Positions 1-8,375 of a stretch of 64,000 bases of DNA are shown here, piece by piece. The notes under the pieces were generated by a model. It made no database searches. It was not told where the DNA came from and worked only from the letters and a program-made list of their open reading frames with translations. The position numbers were made by a program, and so were the translations under genes. Source of the DNA: Nostoc sp. CHAB 5834 (GTDB lineage Bacteria; Cyanobacteriota; Cyanobacteriia; Cyanobacteriales; Nostocaceae); the NCBI GenBank assembly GCA_020829485.1, contig JAIVFU010000030.1, forward strand, positions 9,704 to 73,703, given 5' to 3'. The first letter of the stretch is position 1; every line of letters starts with the position of its first letter.

Positions 1-54
1 TCCCAAGCAATAAAGGCTACACCAGCGCTAGATAAAGAAGATTCAGCAGAGTAA
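1..54 (+). CDS. 3' end of an unidentified gene (partial)
   Basis: An open frame runs from the window edge to a TAA at 52-54 and gives about 17 residues ending KEDSAE. It could be the tail of a gene that starts before the window. Nothing in so short a piece identifies a family, and the frame may be chance. Confidence 0.25.
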   Translation, partial: SQAIKATPALDKEDSAE

Positions 55-72
55 ATATAGCGGTTCTCAATT

Positions 73-163
73 AAACATCTCCGAAAATGAATTCTTTTGA
101 CGTTGCAATGCAACGTCAAGACAAGGGTTTCAGGTAACGCATAATTAATTTCTGGAGATGTCT
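73..163. repeat. MITE-like ~90-bp dispersed repeat, copy 1
   Basis: The element has terminal inverted repeats (a form of AGACATCTCC at one end, GGAGATGTCT at the other) and a central perfect palindrome, GACGTTGCAATGCAACGTC. The same sequence recurs at 20439-20529 and 53761-53850 in the opposite orientation. There is no coding potential. Termini, fixed length and repetition suggest a non-autonomous mobile element. The remainder of 164-408 holds no recognisable gene and serves as the upstream region of the next one. Confidence 0.75.
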
Positions 164-408
164 ATTGCATAGAATACAGATCATTTGTAGGGGCACAGCA
201 ATGCTGTGCCCTATTGTGTATTGCTTCCATTGGAGAAGCGCTATAGTAACTTGTGGATACCGCGTGGCCGACTTGATGTAAGGGATAAAAAATTTTTGCC
301 CCAAATTTGTTTGTCAGAGGCAAAATTAGGGAATGCTTAAAATAGCAATTGATAACCCAGAAATAGGGATTATATCAATTACAGTATCAAGAAATTATTA
401 AGGTAGCA

Positions 409-1968
409 GTGGCAATGGTAGAGCCTGAAAACAAATTATTTGCCCTAAAGGATGGTTGGGACTCTCATGAATCAAGAGAACAACAACGCCTCAAAGCTTT
501 GTCAGATTTAGGTTTGCGGCAACCAGAGACTATTCCGGTTTTTGAAGAGGCCACACAGACTGCTGCCCACTTTTTGGAAGCACCAATTTCCATATTGGGA
601 TTTGTGGATCAAGAACGCCACTGGTTCAAGTCGGCGGTGGGCTTATCTAGGCTGGGGCTAATGAATCATTTGGCACAAAGCCGCCAATTGTCACGCCAGG
701 AATCCTTTTGCACTCAAGTAGTAGAAACTTTTCAAGTATTTGTAATTAGTGATACGCATAACCTTACAGATCCACTACTTGCTAGCAGCAAGTTAGTGCA
801 GGATTATGGTATTCGTGCTTACTTAGGAGCGCCACTGATTGATGCTGAGGGACATTGTTTGGGTGCATTGGCGGTGATGGATTTAGTGCCGCGCAATTTT
901 ACAAACCGAGACATTGAGTTTTTACAAATCATAGCTCGTTGGAGCATGAGCGAATTTGAACGTAACCGACTCCTGCAACGGAGACTCGAATCAAGCACTC
1001 CCGCGATCGCTCCAATATTTTCACTCAATGACGAACGTAATACTGAGATTAAAATCACTCCAGCCATTAAAGATAGTGGCTCTGTTTCTACCAAGGAACT
1101 GAAACTGGAACTTTTGGATCAGCTAACTCAGGAGTTACGCACGCCCTTAACATCTGTACTCGGTATGGCTAGTGTTTTAGGACGTGAGATTTATGGGCCT
1201 TTGACAACTAAGCAGAGAGAATATTTGGAAATTATCCAACACAGTGGTCGGTACTTACTTTCTTTAGTAAACGAAATTACCGAACTAGGAGCTATGGATG
1301 AAAATTCAACTGTGCTAAATATAGCTCCTGTGGATATCGAAATGCTGTGTCAACAAGCTATCAATACCCTTGAAGAAGCAGCTAATCGCCGTGAACAAGA
1401 TATTCGCCTCTCTATAGAACCGGGACGCAATCGCATTTGGCCTTTAGATAAAGACAAGGTGCGGCAAATTCTCTATCACCTGGTTTTCAGTGTGATTCAA
1501 CTTTCGGCTACAGGTAGCATTGTTCGTATTCATGTTTCTTACAAAGAAGATACGCTCAACATTACTATTTGGGTTTCCCACCCTTGGTTAGGGGACGGTA
1601 TTACTGAAGTTGATCCCTATTTCCGTCTCAATTCTTTGTCGCTGCTGGAGCTAACAGGTGAAGTAGCAACTTACAGTACTCATGCACAAAGCCAGGAACA
1701 AGGAGATATTTCAGCAGTAGCAGTGGATAATTCAAAAAACTTGAGTGCGAATCACTCAAATTTCTTTGCTGCTAGTTCAGGTATAAATTTAGCTAAATCA
1801 CATGGAAATATCTCTCGTGAAAGTTTAGGTCTGTTGCTAAGTTGTCAACTGGCAGAATTGCATAGTGGACAAATTCTGATTCAAGGTTCACCAGAATCAG
1901 GATATCGTTATGTGCTTTCTTTGCCACTGCAACTGGCGACTTCTTCACAAACAATAGGCGATGTCTAA
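409..1968 (+). CDS. GAF-domain histidine-kinase-like protein lacking the phospho-acceptor His
   Basis: The 519-residue protein carries an N-terminal GAF domain (about residues 45-185) with the usual GAPLIDAEGHCLGALAV core. A HisKA-like helical pair follows (about 232-290), then a region where an HATPase domain should sit. The H-box reads TQELRTPL: the position normally held by the phosphorylated His is Gln241. The expected N-box is also poor (LYHLVFSVIQ with no Asn in the usual place). I therefore see a sensor protein that probably cannot autophosphorylate and may act as a dimerising or scaffolding partner. The frame opens with GTG at 409; ATG at 415 is an equally good start, with AAGG about ten bases upstream. 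The 200-bp gap to ictB shows no obvious link. The ligand of the GAF domain is unknown. Confidence 0.75.
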   Translation: MAMVEPENKLFALKDGWDSHESREQQRLKALSDLGLRQPETIPVFEEATQTAAHFLEAPISILGFVDQERHWFKSAVGLSRLGLMNHLAQSRQLSRQESFCTQVVETFQVFVISDTHNLTDPLLASSKLVQDYGIRAYLGAPLIDAEGHCLGALAVMDLVPRNFTNRDIEFLQIIARWSMSEFERNRLLQRRLESSTPAIAPIFSLNDERNTEIKITPAIKDSGSVSTKELKLELLDQLTQELRTPLTSVLGMASVLGREIYGPLTTKQREYLEIIQHSGRYLLSLVNEITELGAMDENSTVLNIAPVDIEMLCQQAINTLEEAANRREQDIRLSIEPGRNRIWPLDKDKVRQILYHLVFSVIQLSATGSIVRIHVSYKEDTLNITIWVSHPWLGDGITEVDPYFRLNSLSLLELTGEVATYSTHAQSQEQGDISAVAVDNSKNLSANHSNFFAASSGINLAKSHGNISRESLGLLLSCQLAELHSGQILIQGSPESGYRYVLSLPLQLATSSQTIGDV

Positions 1969-2238
1969 TCACTGCCAGTAGGGAACAGGTTAGAGGTTAT
2001 AGAGGATAGAGAAATATAAATTAATACTTTGTTATGTACTAAGTACATGAAGAGTTAATCAATGGCTGTCTTCACTTAGTATTAGTTGAAGTGCTTTAGA
2101 TTACATTTGGTGGCTGATGGCTATGAGTAAGAGCATCATCACTAAATTGCAATCTACATTATTACCTTTTTATAGACATAGGCATTATGATCAATTCCAA
2201 GTTCTGCGTCGGCAGGCTAATTGATCGCAATGTTTTTT

Positions 2239-3657
2239 ATGAATTTAGTCTGGCAACGATTTACTTTATCATCTTTACCGCTCAAAGAATACCTTGCTAC
2301 CAGTTACGTACATCGTTCTCTGGTGGGACTGTTAAGTTCTTGGCGGCAAACCAGCGTCTTGATTCAGTGGGGAGATGCGACAGCAACTGCTTTACTCAGT
2401 TTAGTATATGCGCTTGCACCTTTTACTTCGAGTACATTGGTGGGCTTGTTGCTGGTGGCTTGTGTAGCGTTTTGGCTGTTGTTGACTTTATCTGATGAAG
2501 TAACACCAGCAAATGTCTCTTCAGTCACTCCCATTCACCTGCTGGTATTGCTCTACTGGGGGGTTGCCGCAATCGCAACGGCGTTGTCACCAGTGAAAAA
2601 GGCGGCACTTAACGACTTGGCAACGTTGACCTTATATTTGCTGCTATTTGCCCTTTGTGCCAGGATACTGAGGTCGCCTCGCCTCCGGTCTTGGATTATC
2701 ATCCTTTACCTGCACGTATCGCTAATTGTCAGTGTATATGGGTTGCGGCAATGGTTTTTTGGAGCCACAGCACTAGCAACTTGGGTTGATCCAGAATCTC
2801 CTCTGTCTAAGACTACAAGAGTCTACAGTTATTTAGGCAATCCCAATCTATTGGCTGGATACCTTTTACCAGCAGTAATTTTTAGCTTAGTGGCAATTTT
2901 TGCATGGCAAAGCTGGCTTAAAAAAGCTTTGGCATTAACAATGTTGATTGTAAATACTGCTTGCCTAATCCTCACTTTTAGCCGTGGCGGGTGGATTGGA
3001 CTAGTGGTAGCAGTTTTGGCTGTGATGACATTGCTAGTTTATTGGAAAAGCGTAGAAATGCCTCCTTTTTGGCGCACTTGGTCAATACCGATTGTCTTAG
3101 GAGGTTTGATCGGGGTATTGATACTAGCAGTGATATTTATAGAGCCTGTGCAGATCAGGGTCTTGAGCATTTTTGCTGATCGCAAAGATAGCAGTAATAA
3201 TTTTCGCCGGAATGTCTGGGATGCTGTTTTCGAGATGATTCGCGATCGCCCGATTTTCGGCATTGGCCCTGGCCATAATTCTTTTAATAAAGTTTATCCC
3301 CTTTACCAACGCCCTCGTTACACTGCTTTGAGTGCTTATTCTATTTTGTTAGAAGTGGCTGTAGAAACTGGCTTTGTTGGTTTAGGCTGCTTTCTCTGGC
3401 TAATAATCGTCACCTTCAATACGGCATTTCTACAGATGCGACGATTGCGACGATTGAGAAATGTAGAGGGATTTTGGTTAATTGGAGCGATCGCTATTTT
3501 GTTAGGGATGCTAGCTCATGGAACCGTAGATACTGTCTGGTATCGTCCTGAAGTTAATACCCTCTGGTGGCTCATTGTTGCCTTAATCGCTAGCTACTGG
3601 ACACCTTTAGCTCAAAATCAGACAAATTCATCTAACTTAGAACCAACAGTAAATTAA
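2239..3657 (+). CDS. ictB: IctB family O-antigen ligase-like membrane protein
   Basis: This polytopic membrane protein of about 472 residues has some ten hydrophobic segments and a Wzy/O-antigen-ligase-type centre (YSYLGNPNLLAGYLLP, then TFSRGGWIGL and GPGHNSFNKVYPLY). The layout and the opening NLVWQRFTLSSLPL match the cyanobacterial IctB family. That family was first proposed to take part in inorganic carbon accumulation, but its sequence is that of an O-antigen ligase-like protein, so the real role is uncertain. TTG at 2221 and ATG at 2230 are alternative starts; ATG at 2239 was chosen because family members begin at about this point. It stands alone, facing away from the SmpB region. Confidence 0.8.
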   Translation: MNLVWQRFTLSSLPLKEYLATSYVHRSLVGLLSSWRQTSVLIQWGDATATALLSLVYALAPFTSSTLVGLLLVACVAFWLLLTLSDEVTPANVSSVTPIHLLVLLYWGVAAIATALSPVKKAALNDLATLTLYLLLFALCARILRSPRLRSWIIILYLHVSLIVSVYGLRQWFFGATALATWVDPESPLSKTTRVYSYLGNPNLLAGYLLPAVIFSLVAIFAWQSWLKKALALTMLIVNTACLILTFSRGGWIGLVVAVLAVMTLLVYWKSVEMPPFWRTWSIPIVLGGLIGVLILAVIFIEPVQIRVLSIFADRKDSSNNFRRNVWDAVFEMIRDRPIFGIGPGHNSFNKVYPLYQRPRYTALSAYSILLEVAVETGFVGLGCFLWLIIVTFNTAFLQMRRLRRLRNVEGFWLIGAIAILLGMLAHGTVDTVWYRPEVNTLWWLIVALIASYWTPLAQNQTNSSNLEPTVN

Positions 3658-3797
3658 AATGATTAAATTGTCAGTTGTTTTTCTACTGAACAACTGACAA
3701 TCGCCCCTCGCTCATGAGGAAAACCCCCTTGGCACTAGCCTCTGGCTTTGGGAGAAGACCGGGCGCGCTGGCTCATTTCGACTTCCGCCTTGTGGTA

Positions 3798-4088
3798 CTA
3801 GTCCCTATAGGTAGTAGCTCCTGGAGCATTAGGGTCGCGGTAAGCGGTGGGTTGGTTCTCACTCTTTTTACCACCCAAACCAGCTAAACCAGCTAGACCA
3901 AGTAATCCTAGCCAACCCCAATCAAAACCGTTGCGATCGTCGGAAGTGGTCGTTGTGGTCGTTCCTGAAGTAGTATTTCCTCCGGGGTCATTTGTCGTCT
4001 GAGCTTGTGCGGATAGAGTTAAAGGTAAAACTCCTATACTCAAGCTGAGAACACCAGCACTAACAGCTGTAATGAAATTACTTTTCAT
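3798..4088 (-). CDS. Small secreted WGxxGxxG-motif protein
   Basis: The product is a 96-residue precursor. A signal peptide (about residues 1-30, ending near LSAQAQ) is followed by a Thr/Ser-rich linker and a hydrophobic Gly-Leu segment, DWGWLGLLGLAGLAGLGG, which fits the WGxxGxxG C-terminal anchor motif. Here it is followed by a polar tail (GKKSENQPTAYRD). Such small proteins are common in cyanobacteria and have no assigned function. The start used (4088) has AAGGAA about 12 bases upstream; the frame stays open to 4160, but that would place extra residues before the signal peptide. Confidence 0.6.
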   Translation of the reverse strand: MKSNFITAVSAGVLSLSIGVLPLTLSAQAQTTNDPGGNTTSGTTTTTTSDDRNGFDWGWLGLLGLAGLAGLGGKKSENQPTAYRDPNAPGATTYRD

Positions 4089-4269
4089 AAGTTGTAACAA
4101 TTCCTTATGCCATCCGAAGTTACTCACCACTGTAGCGATTCCCAACTTTAAGAAAATCAATCTGCGGCTATAAACTAGGAATTTTCACAACTCACGCTAT
4201 GGACATACAACATACTTTTTACAGCAAGGGGTTTCTCACTCTGGTGTGGTAGTTTAGCGGCACTAACGC

Positions 4270-4743
4270 TCAATAGTTTTTCATTGCCCGTTGAATGTCA
4301 CGCTGGTCTTGGCGTCGTTTCAGGTCTTCTCGCTTATCGTGGAGCTTTTTACCTTTGCCAAGGGCTATACTTACTTTTACCCAGCCGCGTTTGAGATACA
4401 TTTTCAAAGGGATCAAAGTTAAACCCTGCTGTTCAACTGTGCCAATTAGCTTGCGGAGTTCTTTGCGATGCAACAGCAGCTTGCGTGTACGCCGTGGTTC
4501 ATGATTAAAATATTGTCCACTAGCGTTATAAGGCGAGATATGCACATTGATCAACCATGCTTCACCATTGCGAAGCAAAGCATAGCCATCTTGGAGATTG
4601 ACTTTACCCGCACGAATCGACTTCACCTCGGTTCCTGTCAACTCAATTCCAGCTTCGTAAGTTTCTAGAATTTCATACAAATAACGGGCTTGGCGGTTGT
4701 CGCTAATAACTTTGTAACTGTCGTTGTTGCTCTTGTCGCTCAT
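4270..4743 (-). CDS. smpB: SsrA-binding protein SmpB
   Basis: SmpB binds tmRNA and brings it to stalled ribosomes for trans-translation. The 157-residue length is typical. Family landmarks are ARYLYEILETYEAGIELTGTE at the N-terminus, the central NASGQYFNHEPRRTRKLLLH segment and the basic C-terminal tail KGKKLHDKREDLKRRQ that folds in the ribosomal A site. The gene stands alone, with a divergent AT-rich region of nearly 700 bp upstream. Confidence 0.95.
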   Translation of the reverse strand: MSDKSNNDSYKVISDNRQARYLYEILETYEAGIELTGTEVKSIRAGKVNLQDGYALLRNGEAWLINVHISPYNASGQYFNHEPRRTRKLLLHRKELRKLIGTVEQQGLTLIPLKMYLKRGWVKVSIALGKGKKLHDKREDLKRRQDQRDIQRAMKNY

Positions 4744-5428
4744 TGATAATTTTGTGTGCTTTAAATGTACCTAAAAAATTATTTGGATTGGCTTGTTAAT
4801 TATAGGCTGTATCTTAGAACCGCTATAAATTCTGAACTGTATATCACTAATTTAGCTTTTATCAGTTCACAATTAAGAGTTTTCTGGCAACTTTAAGTTA
4901 TATGATACCGATTACCTATAAGATTGGTAAGACTTACGGCTTAAGCCGCAAGTCTTAGAAAGTTTGATTTTATGTAGTTTCATAAAGAATTGGTATGATG
5001 CCAATAATCATTAGTGATTAGCTAAGAATTAATTACAAAAGGCAAAAAATAAAAAATATTTATTCCTACTTAGCTTTTGGTAAATTATTAATTAAGTTAA
5101 TATTAATTTACACAAGTGAGTATTTACTGTGCTTTATTGATGAGTTGTTACAAACTACAAAGCTCTCTATGCCTCCCAAGCGGAGGGAGTCAGCCCCAAC
5201 CCTTGGGGACGCACTCGTGTTCGGGGAAGTCAAAAGTCAAAAGTGAGTTACACTTCTTTAACCCTTTTTAAAGATTTAAGATTTTCTTTATAGATCATCC
5301 TTAGAGACATCATTAGTTGGTAATCCTGTCATAGTATGAAACATAAGAACACTATTATTGCCTGTGTTCACTGATCAAGCGCGTAAAAGCAAATTTCTGA
5401 GTAAAAAAATGCTAGGGGTGTATTGTCC
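4744..5428. other. AT-rich intergenic region with hairpins
   Basis: No gene is visible in these roughly 685 bases. A palindrome around 4928-4960 (AAGACTTACGGCTTAAGCCGCAAGTCTT) can form a hairpin. A GC-rich repeat-like stretch near 5170-5230 resembles other dispersed Nostoc repeats. The end of the region is the leader of the response regulator gene. Confidence 0.5.
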
Positions 5429-6112
5429 ATGCCCTTGACGATCCTTGTAGTGGATGATGATTTGGGAACTCGTCTGTCTGTTAGCGACTATCTTGAACTG
5501 TCTGGCTACTCTGTGATCACGGCTAATGACGGTCAAGAGGCTTTGGTTATGGTGGATGAGCATCATCCAGATTTGATTGTCACGGATATCGTGATGCCGC
5601 AGATGAATGGCTACGAATTAGTGCGCCGGGTACGTCAACAACCAGTGTTTCGGTTATTACCTGTAATTTTATTAACAGCCCGAACTAAGACCCAGGAAAG
5701 AATTTTAGGCTACCAGTCAGGGTGCGATTTATTCTTACCCAAACCTTTTGAACTGGAAGAGTTAGCAGCAGCAATCCGCAATCTTTTGGAGCGATCGCAA
5801 ATTATTCAATCGGAGTATCGGTTTTCTCATAAAGAGAGTTTGGGCATTTCCGCCTCGACAAAAGCGGGGGATGCCCATAATTCTTTGTCCACTCAAATTC
5901 AGAAATCCCACTTGCACTCATTCCTAACTCATAGAGAACAGGAAGTTTTAGAGTTATTGACTCATGGTCTTTCTAATGCCGAAATGGGTCATCAGCTACA
6001 CCTGAGTCCTCGCACAGTGGAAAAGTACGTTAGCAGTTTATTGAGAAAAACCTCAACCAGCAACCGAGCGGAATTAGTGCGTTTTGCCATGAAGCATGGT
6101 CTAGTGGAATAA
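5429..6112 (+). CDS. Response regulator with LuxR-type DNA-binding domain
   Basis: The protein has 227 residues. The N-terminal receiver domain (about 1-120) carries the acidic pocket VVDDD, the phospho-acceptor Asp in DLIVTDIVMP, the conserved Thr in LLTA and the KPF motif. A linker of about 40 residues leads to a C-terminal LuxR/NarL helix-turn-helix (LTHREQEVLELLTHGLSNAEMG through HLSPRTVEKYVSSLLRK). It should be a transcription factor phosphorylated by an unknown kinase. The degenerate kinase-like gene at 409 is nearby but not adjacent, so pairing is only a guess. ATG at 5429 has AGGGGT upstream; a TTG two codons earlier is less likely. Confidence 0.9.
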   Translation: MPLTILVVDDDLGTRLSVSDYLELSGYSVITANDGQEALVMVDEHHPDLIVTDIVMPQMNGYELVRRVRQQPVFRLLPVILLTARTKTQERILGYQSGCDLFLPKPFELEELAAAIRNLLERSQIIQSEYRFSHKESLGISASTKAGDAHNSLSTQIQKSHLHSFLTHREQEVLELLTHGLSNAEMGHQLHLSPRTVEKYVSSLLRKTSTSNRAELVRFAMKHGLVE

Positions 6113-6118
6113 AAAAAG

Positions 6119-6158
6119 TTAGGAGTAGAGACGCGATTAATCGCGTCTCTACTCCTAA
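6119..6158. terminator. Perfect 40-bp palindrome between convergent genes
   Basis: The sequence is a perfect 40-base palindrome centred on GACGCGATTAATCGCGTC. It lies between two converging genes and is followed on the minus strand by seven T residues, so it can act as a transcription terminator. The same core recurs inside thiL (about 12430-12460) and at the end of a Uma2 gene (about 13806-13831). The structure is therefore a dispersed repeat recruited as a terminator. Confidence 0.7.
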
Positions 6159-6625
6159 CTCCTAACTTTTGCAAGCAGACCTTCACAAGCATCGATCAGT
6201 AAATCAATAACCCGATTAAATCCCTCTTGACCACCGTAATAGGGATCTGGAACTTCCTTCAGGGTGTGTCGAGAGCAAAACTCGCACATCAAACGCACTT
6301 TATGCTGGTATTGCTTAGTTTGATCAAGCTTGAGGATGTTCTCATAATTTTCTTGATCCATCGCTAAAATTAAATCAAAGTCTTCAAAGTCTGACTTTTG
6401 AAACTGGCGTGCTCGACCACGCAGTTTAATTCCCAACTTTGTCGCAGCCGCAGCACTCATGCGTCTGTCAGGTGGGCTACCAACGTGATAACTAGATGTA
6501 CCAGCTGAGTCACAGAGTATCTGTTCGCTCAAGCCAGCCTGCTCAATTAGATGGTTCATAATGTTTTCTGCCGATGGCGATCGGCAGATGTTACCTAAGC
6601 AGACAAATAGCAACTTGTAAGCCAT
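6155..6625 (-). CDS. Low-molecular-weight protein-tyrosine phosphatase
   Basis: The 156-residue protein has the signature P-loop V-C9-LGNIC-R15-S near the N-terminus, with Cys9 as nucleophile and Arg15 binding phosphate. The acidic loop DPYYGG follows, with general acid Asp127. It removes phosphate from tyrosine (or arginine) residues of proteins. Its stop codon lies inside the neighbouring palindrome, so the last residues come from repeat sequence. No kinase partner is adjacent. Confidence 0.92.
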   Translation of the reverse strand: MAYKLLFVCLGNICRSPSAENIMNHLIEQAGLSEQILCDSAGTSSYHVGSPPDRRMSAAAATKLGIKLRGRARQFQKSDFEDFDLILAMDQENYENILKLDQTKQYQHKVRLMCEFCSRHTLKEVPDPYYGGQEGFNRVIDLLIDACEGLLAKVRS

Positions 6626-6687
6626 AGATATTTTTTGTCAAGAGTTAATAGTCATTTGTCCTTTGTCGAATGACCAATGACTAATGA

Positions 6688-7035
6688 CTAAAATCCAGGA
6701 AGTTCTAGTCCACTGGTCAATTCTTCCATACGTTCCCGCATTGTTGCTGTGGATTTGTTGTAGGCTTCTTTCATTGCCACTGTTACTAGATCAGAAAGTA
6801 CTTCTGCACCTTCTCCTAGAGCATCGGGAGAAATTTCTACCCGCTTGGGTTCTTGGTTCCCACTGACAATCACCTTCACCAGACCACCGCCAGATTCTCC
6901 TAGAATCTCCATTTGCTCCAATTCTTCTTGGAGTCGCTTTGCGCCTTCTTGAACTTGCTGCGCTTTCTTAAAAGCGTCAGCCAATTCTTTCATTTTTCCT
7001 AAGCCAAAGCCGAATCCTTGTCCTTTACCTGTCAT
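6688..7035 (-). CDS. YbaB/EbfC family nucleoid-associated protein
   Basis: The product is a 115-residue protein with a Gly-rich start ([20 protein letters not shown]), a long helix ([20 protein letters not shown]) and the conserved [19 protein letters not shown] centre of the YbaB/EbfC DNA-binding family. It forms dimers that coat DNA in other bacteria. A 7-mer tandem repeat (variants of TGACTAATGAC) lies just past its stop. Confidence 0.92.
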   Translation of the reverse strand: MTGKGQGFGFGLGKMKELADAFKKAQQVQEGAKRLQEELEQMEILGESGGGLVKVIVSGNQEPKRVEISPDALGEGAEVLSDLVTVAMKEAYNKSTATMRERMEELTSGLELPGF

Positions 7036-7136
7036 AATTAGTTTTACGCGTATGCGTTGAATAACAAATCAAATTCAATTATAGATGCGGTAAGTAATTT
7101 GCCTCTTTTTTTACCAATAATTAATGCGTCATAGAA

Positions 7137-7255
7137 TGGGGAGTAGGGAGTAGGGAATAGGGAATAGGGAATAGGGCATTGGGCATTGGTTATTAATTCA
7201 TCTCCCTCATCTTCCCCACTCCCCACTCCCCATTCCCCATTCCCCATTCCCTATC
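7137..7255. repeat. Short tandem repeats (GGGAATA / TCCCCAC type)
   Basis: Runs of GGGAGTA/GGGAATA on one side and CCCCACT/CCCCATT on the other form a long imperfect inverted repeat upstream of the YbaB gene and against the 3' end of murB. The 3' end of the repeat reaches the murB stop codon. Confidence 0.8.
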
Positions 7256-8252
7256 CACAAGCACCTTGAAACTCTCCGAGCATTTTGACTTCTGGCTCTA
7301 AATTAATAGACCAACGTTCTTGTACTTGATGTTGAATGTGGCGAATGAGACAGAAGATATCACTAGCTTTTGCTCCACCACGGTTAACGATAAAATTAGC
7401 ATGGAGTTGTGCTACTTGCGCTCCACCAATTTGGTAGCCTTTCAAACCAGTTTGTTCAATTAACCAGCCAGCGCTGTAAGGTTTGGGATTGCGGAACACA
7501 CTCCCACAACTGGGGAAGTTGTATGGTTGAGTGCTTAACCGATGCTTTTTGTGTTCTCTGGTGATTGCCACAACTTTTGCTGGGTCTGCACCTGGCGCGA
7601 GTTGTAATGTGGCTTGGGTGACTATGCGATCGCCACCTTGCAATAATGAAGTTCGGTAGCTATAACCTAACTGATCCGGGTTAAGAGTTTCCAACGTACC
7701 ATTGGGTGAAAGTACCTGGGCGCTAACTAACATATCTGCGATACAGCTATTATGTGCCCCTGCATTCATCACCACGGCTCCTCCGGCTGTTCCAGGGATA
7801 CCAACAGCCCACTCCAATCCTTGCCACCCTAATTCTGCTGCCGCCCATGCCAAGCTAGGAATTGATTCTCCAGCAGCAACGGTTAATTGACCGGTTTGGG
7901 GGTCAAAGTTGCTGAAGCGGAGATGACGAGTAGCAATGACTAAGCCTGATATACCCCCATCGCTCACTAGCAAGTTAGAACCTGCTCCTAGCGTTGTCAC
8001 CTTTAAATTACGTTCTTTGGCGTATTTAAGACTTGCTTGCAGTGCTTCTAAGTTTTGGGGGGCAACGTATAAATCAGCTGCTCCCCCAACTCGATAGGAA
8101 GTGAATGCTGACAAAGAAGCCTGGGACTTAATCGCACAATCAGTATTGGGTAAGTAAATTACTTCACTCTCCACCGAATTAGTTGTTTGATGTTTCTTTG
8201 TATTCAAAGCAGAAACTGTGCAGACGTTTCCAACTGCCTGGGAAATGGTCAT
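7251..8252 (-). CDS. murB: UDP-N-acetylenolpyruvoylglucosamine reductase
   Basis: MurB reduces UDP-GlcNAc-enolpyruvate to UDP-MurNAc with NADPH and FAD in the cytoplasm. The 333-residue protein has the FAD-binding motifs TSYRVGGAADLYVAP and LGAGSNLLVSDGG, GIPGTAGGAVVMNAGAH, and the catalytic region CGSVFRNPKPYSAGWLIE. It lies about 120 bp downstream of murC on the same strand, a pairing that joins two successive steps of peptidoglycan precursor synthesis. Confidence 0.95.
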   Translation of the reverse strand: MTISQAVGNVCTVSALNTKKHQTTNSVESEVIYLPNTDCAIKSQASLSAFTSYRVGGAADLYVAPQNLEALQASLKYAKERNLKVTTLGAGSNLLVSDGGISGLVIATRHLRFSNFDPQTGQLTVAAGESIPSLAWAAAELGWQGLEWAVGIPGTAGGAVVMNAGAHNSCIADMLVSAQVLSPNGTLETLNPDQLGYSYRTSLLQGGDRIVTQATLQLAPGADPAKVVAITREHKKHRLSTQPYNFPSCGSVFRNPKPYSAGWLIEQTGLKGYQIGGAQVAQLHANFIVNRGGAKASDIFCLIRHIQHQVQERWSINLEPEVKMLGEFQGACG

Positions 8253-8375
8253 CTTTACTTTTTTTGGTAAAATTTTTACATTTATTTACCGCAAAGATAC
8301 GGTAATAGAGTTAACCTATGGAACTGTTGCTAGACGATCGCTTTGCTCAGAAATAAAACTTCGCAAAGTCTCCAC

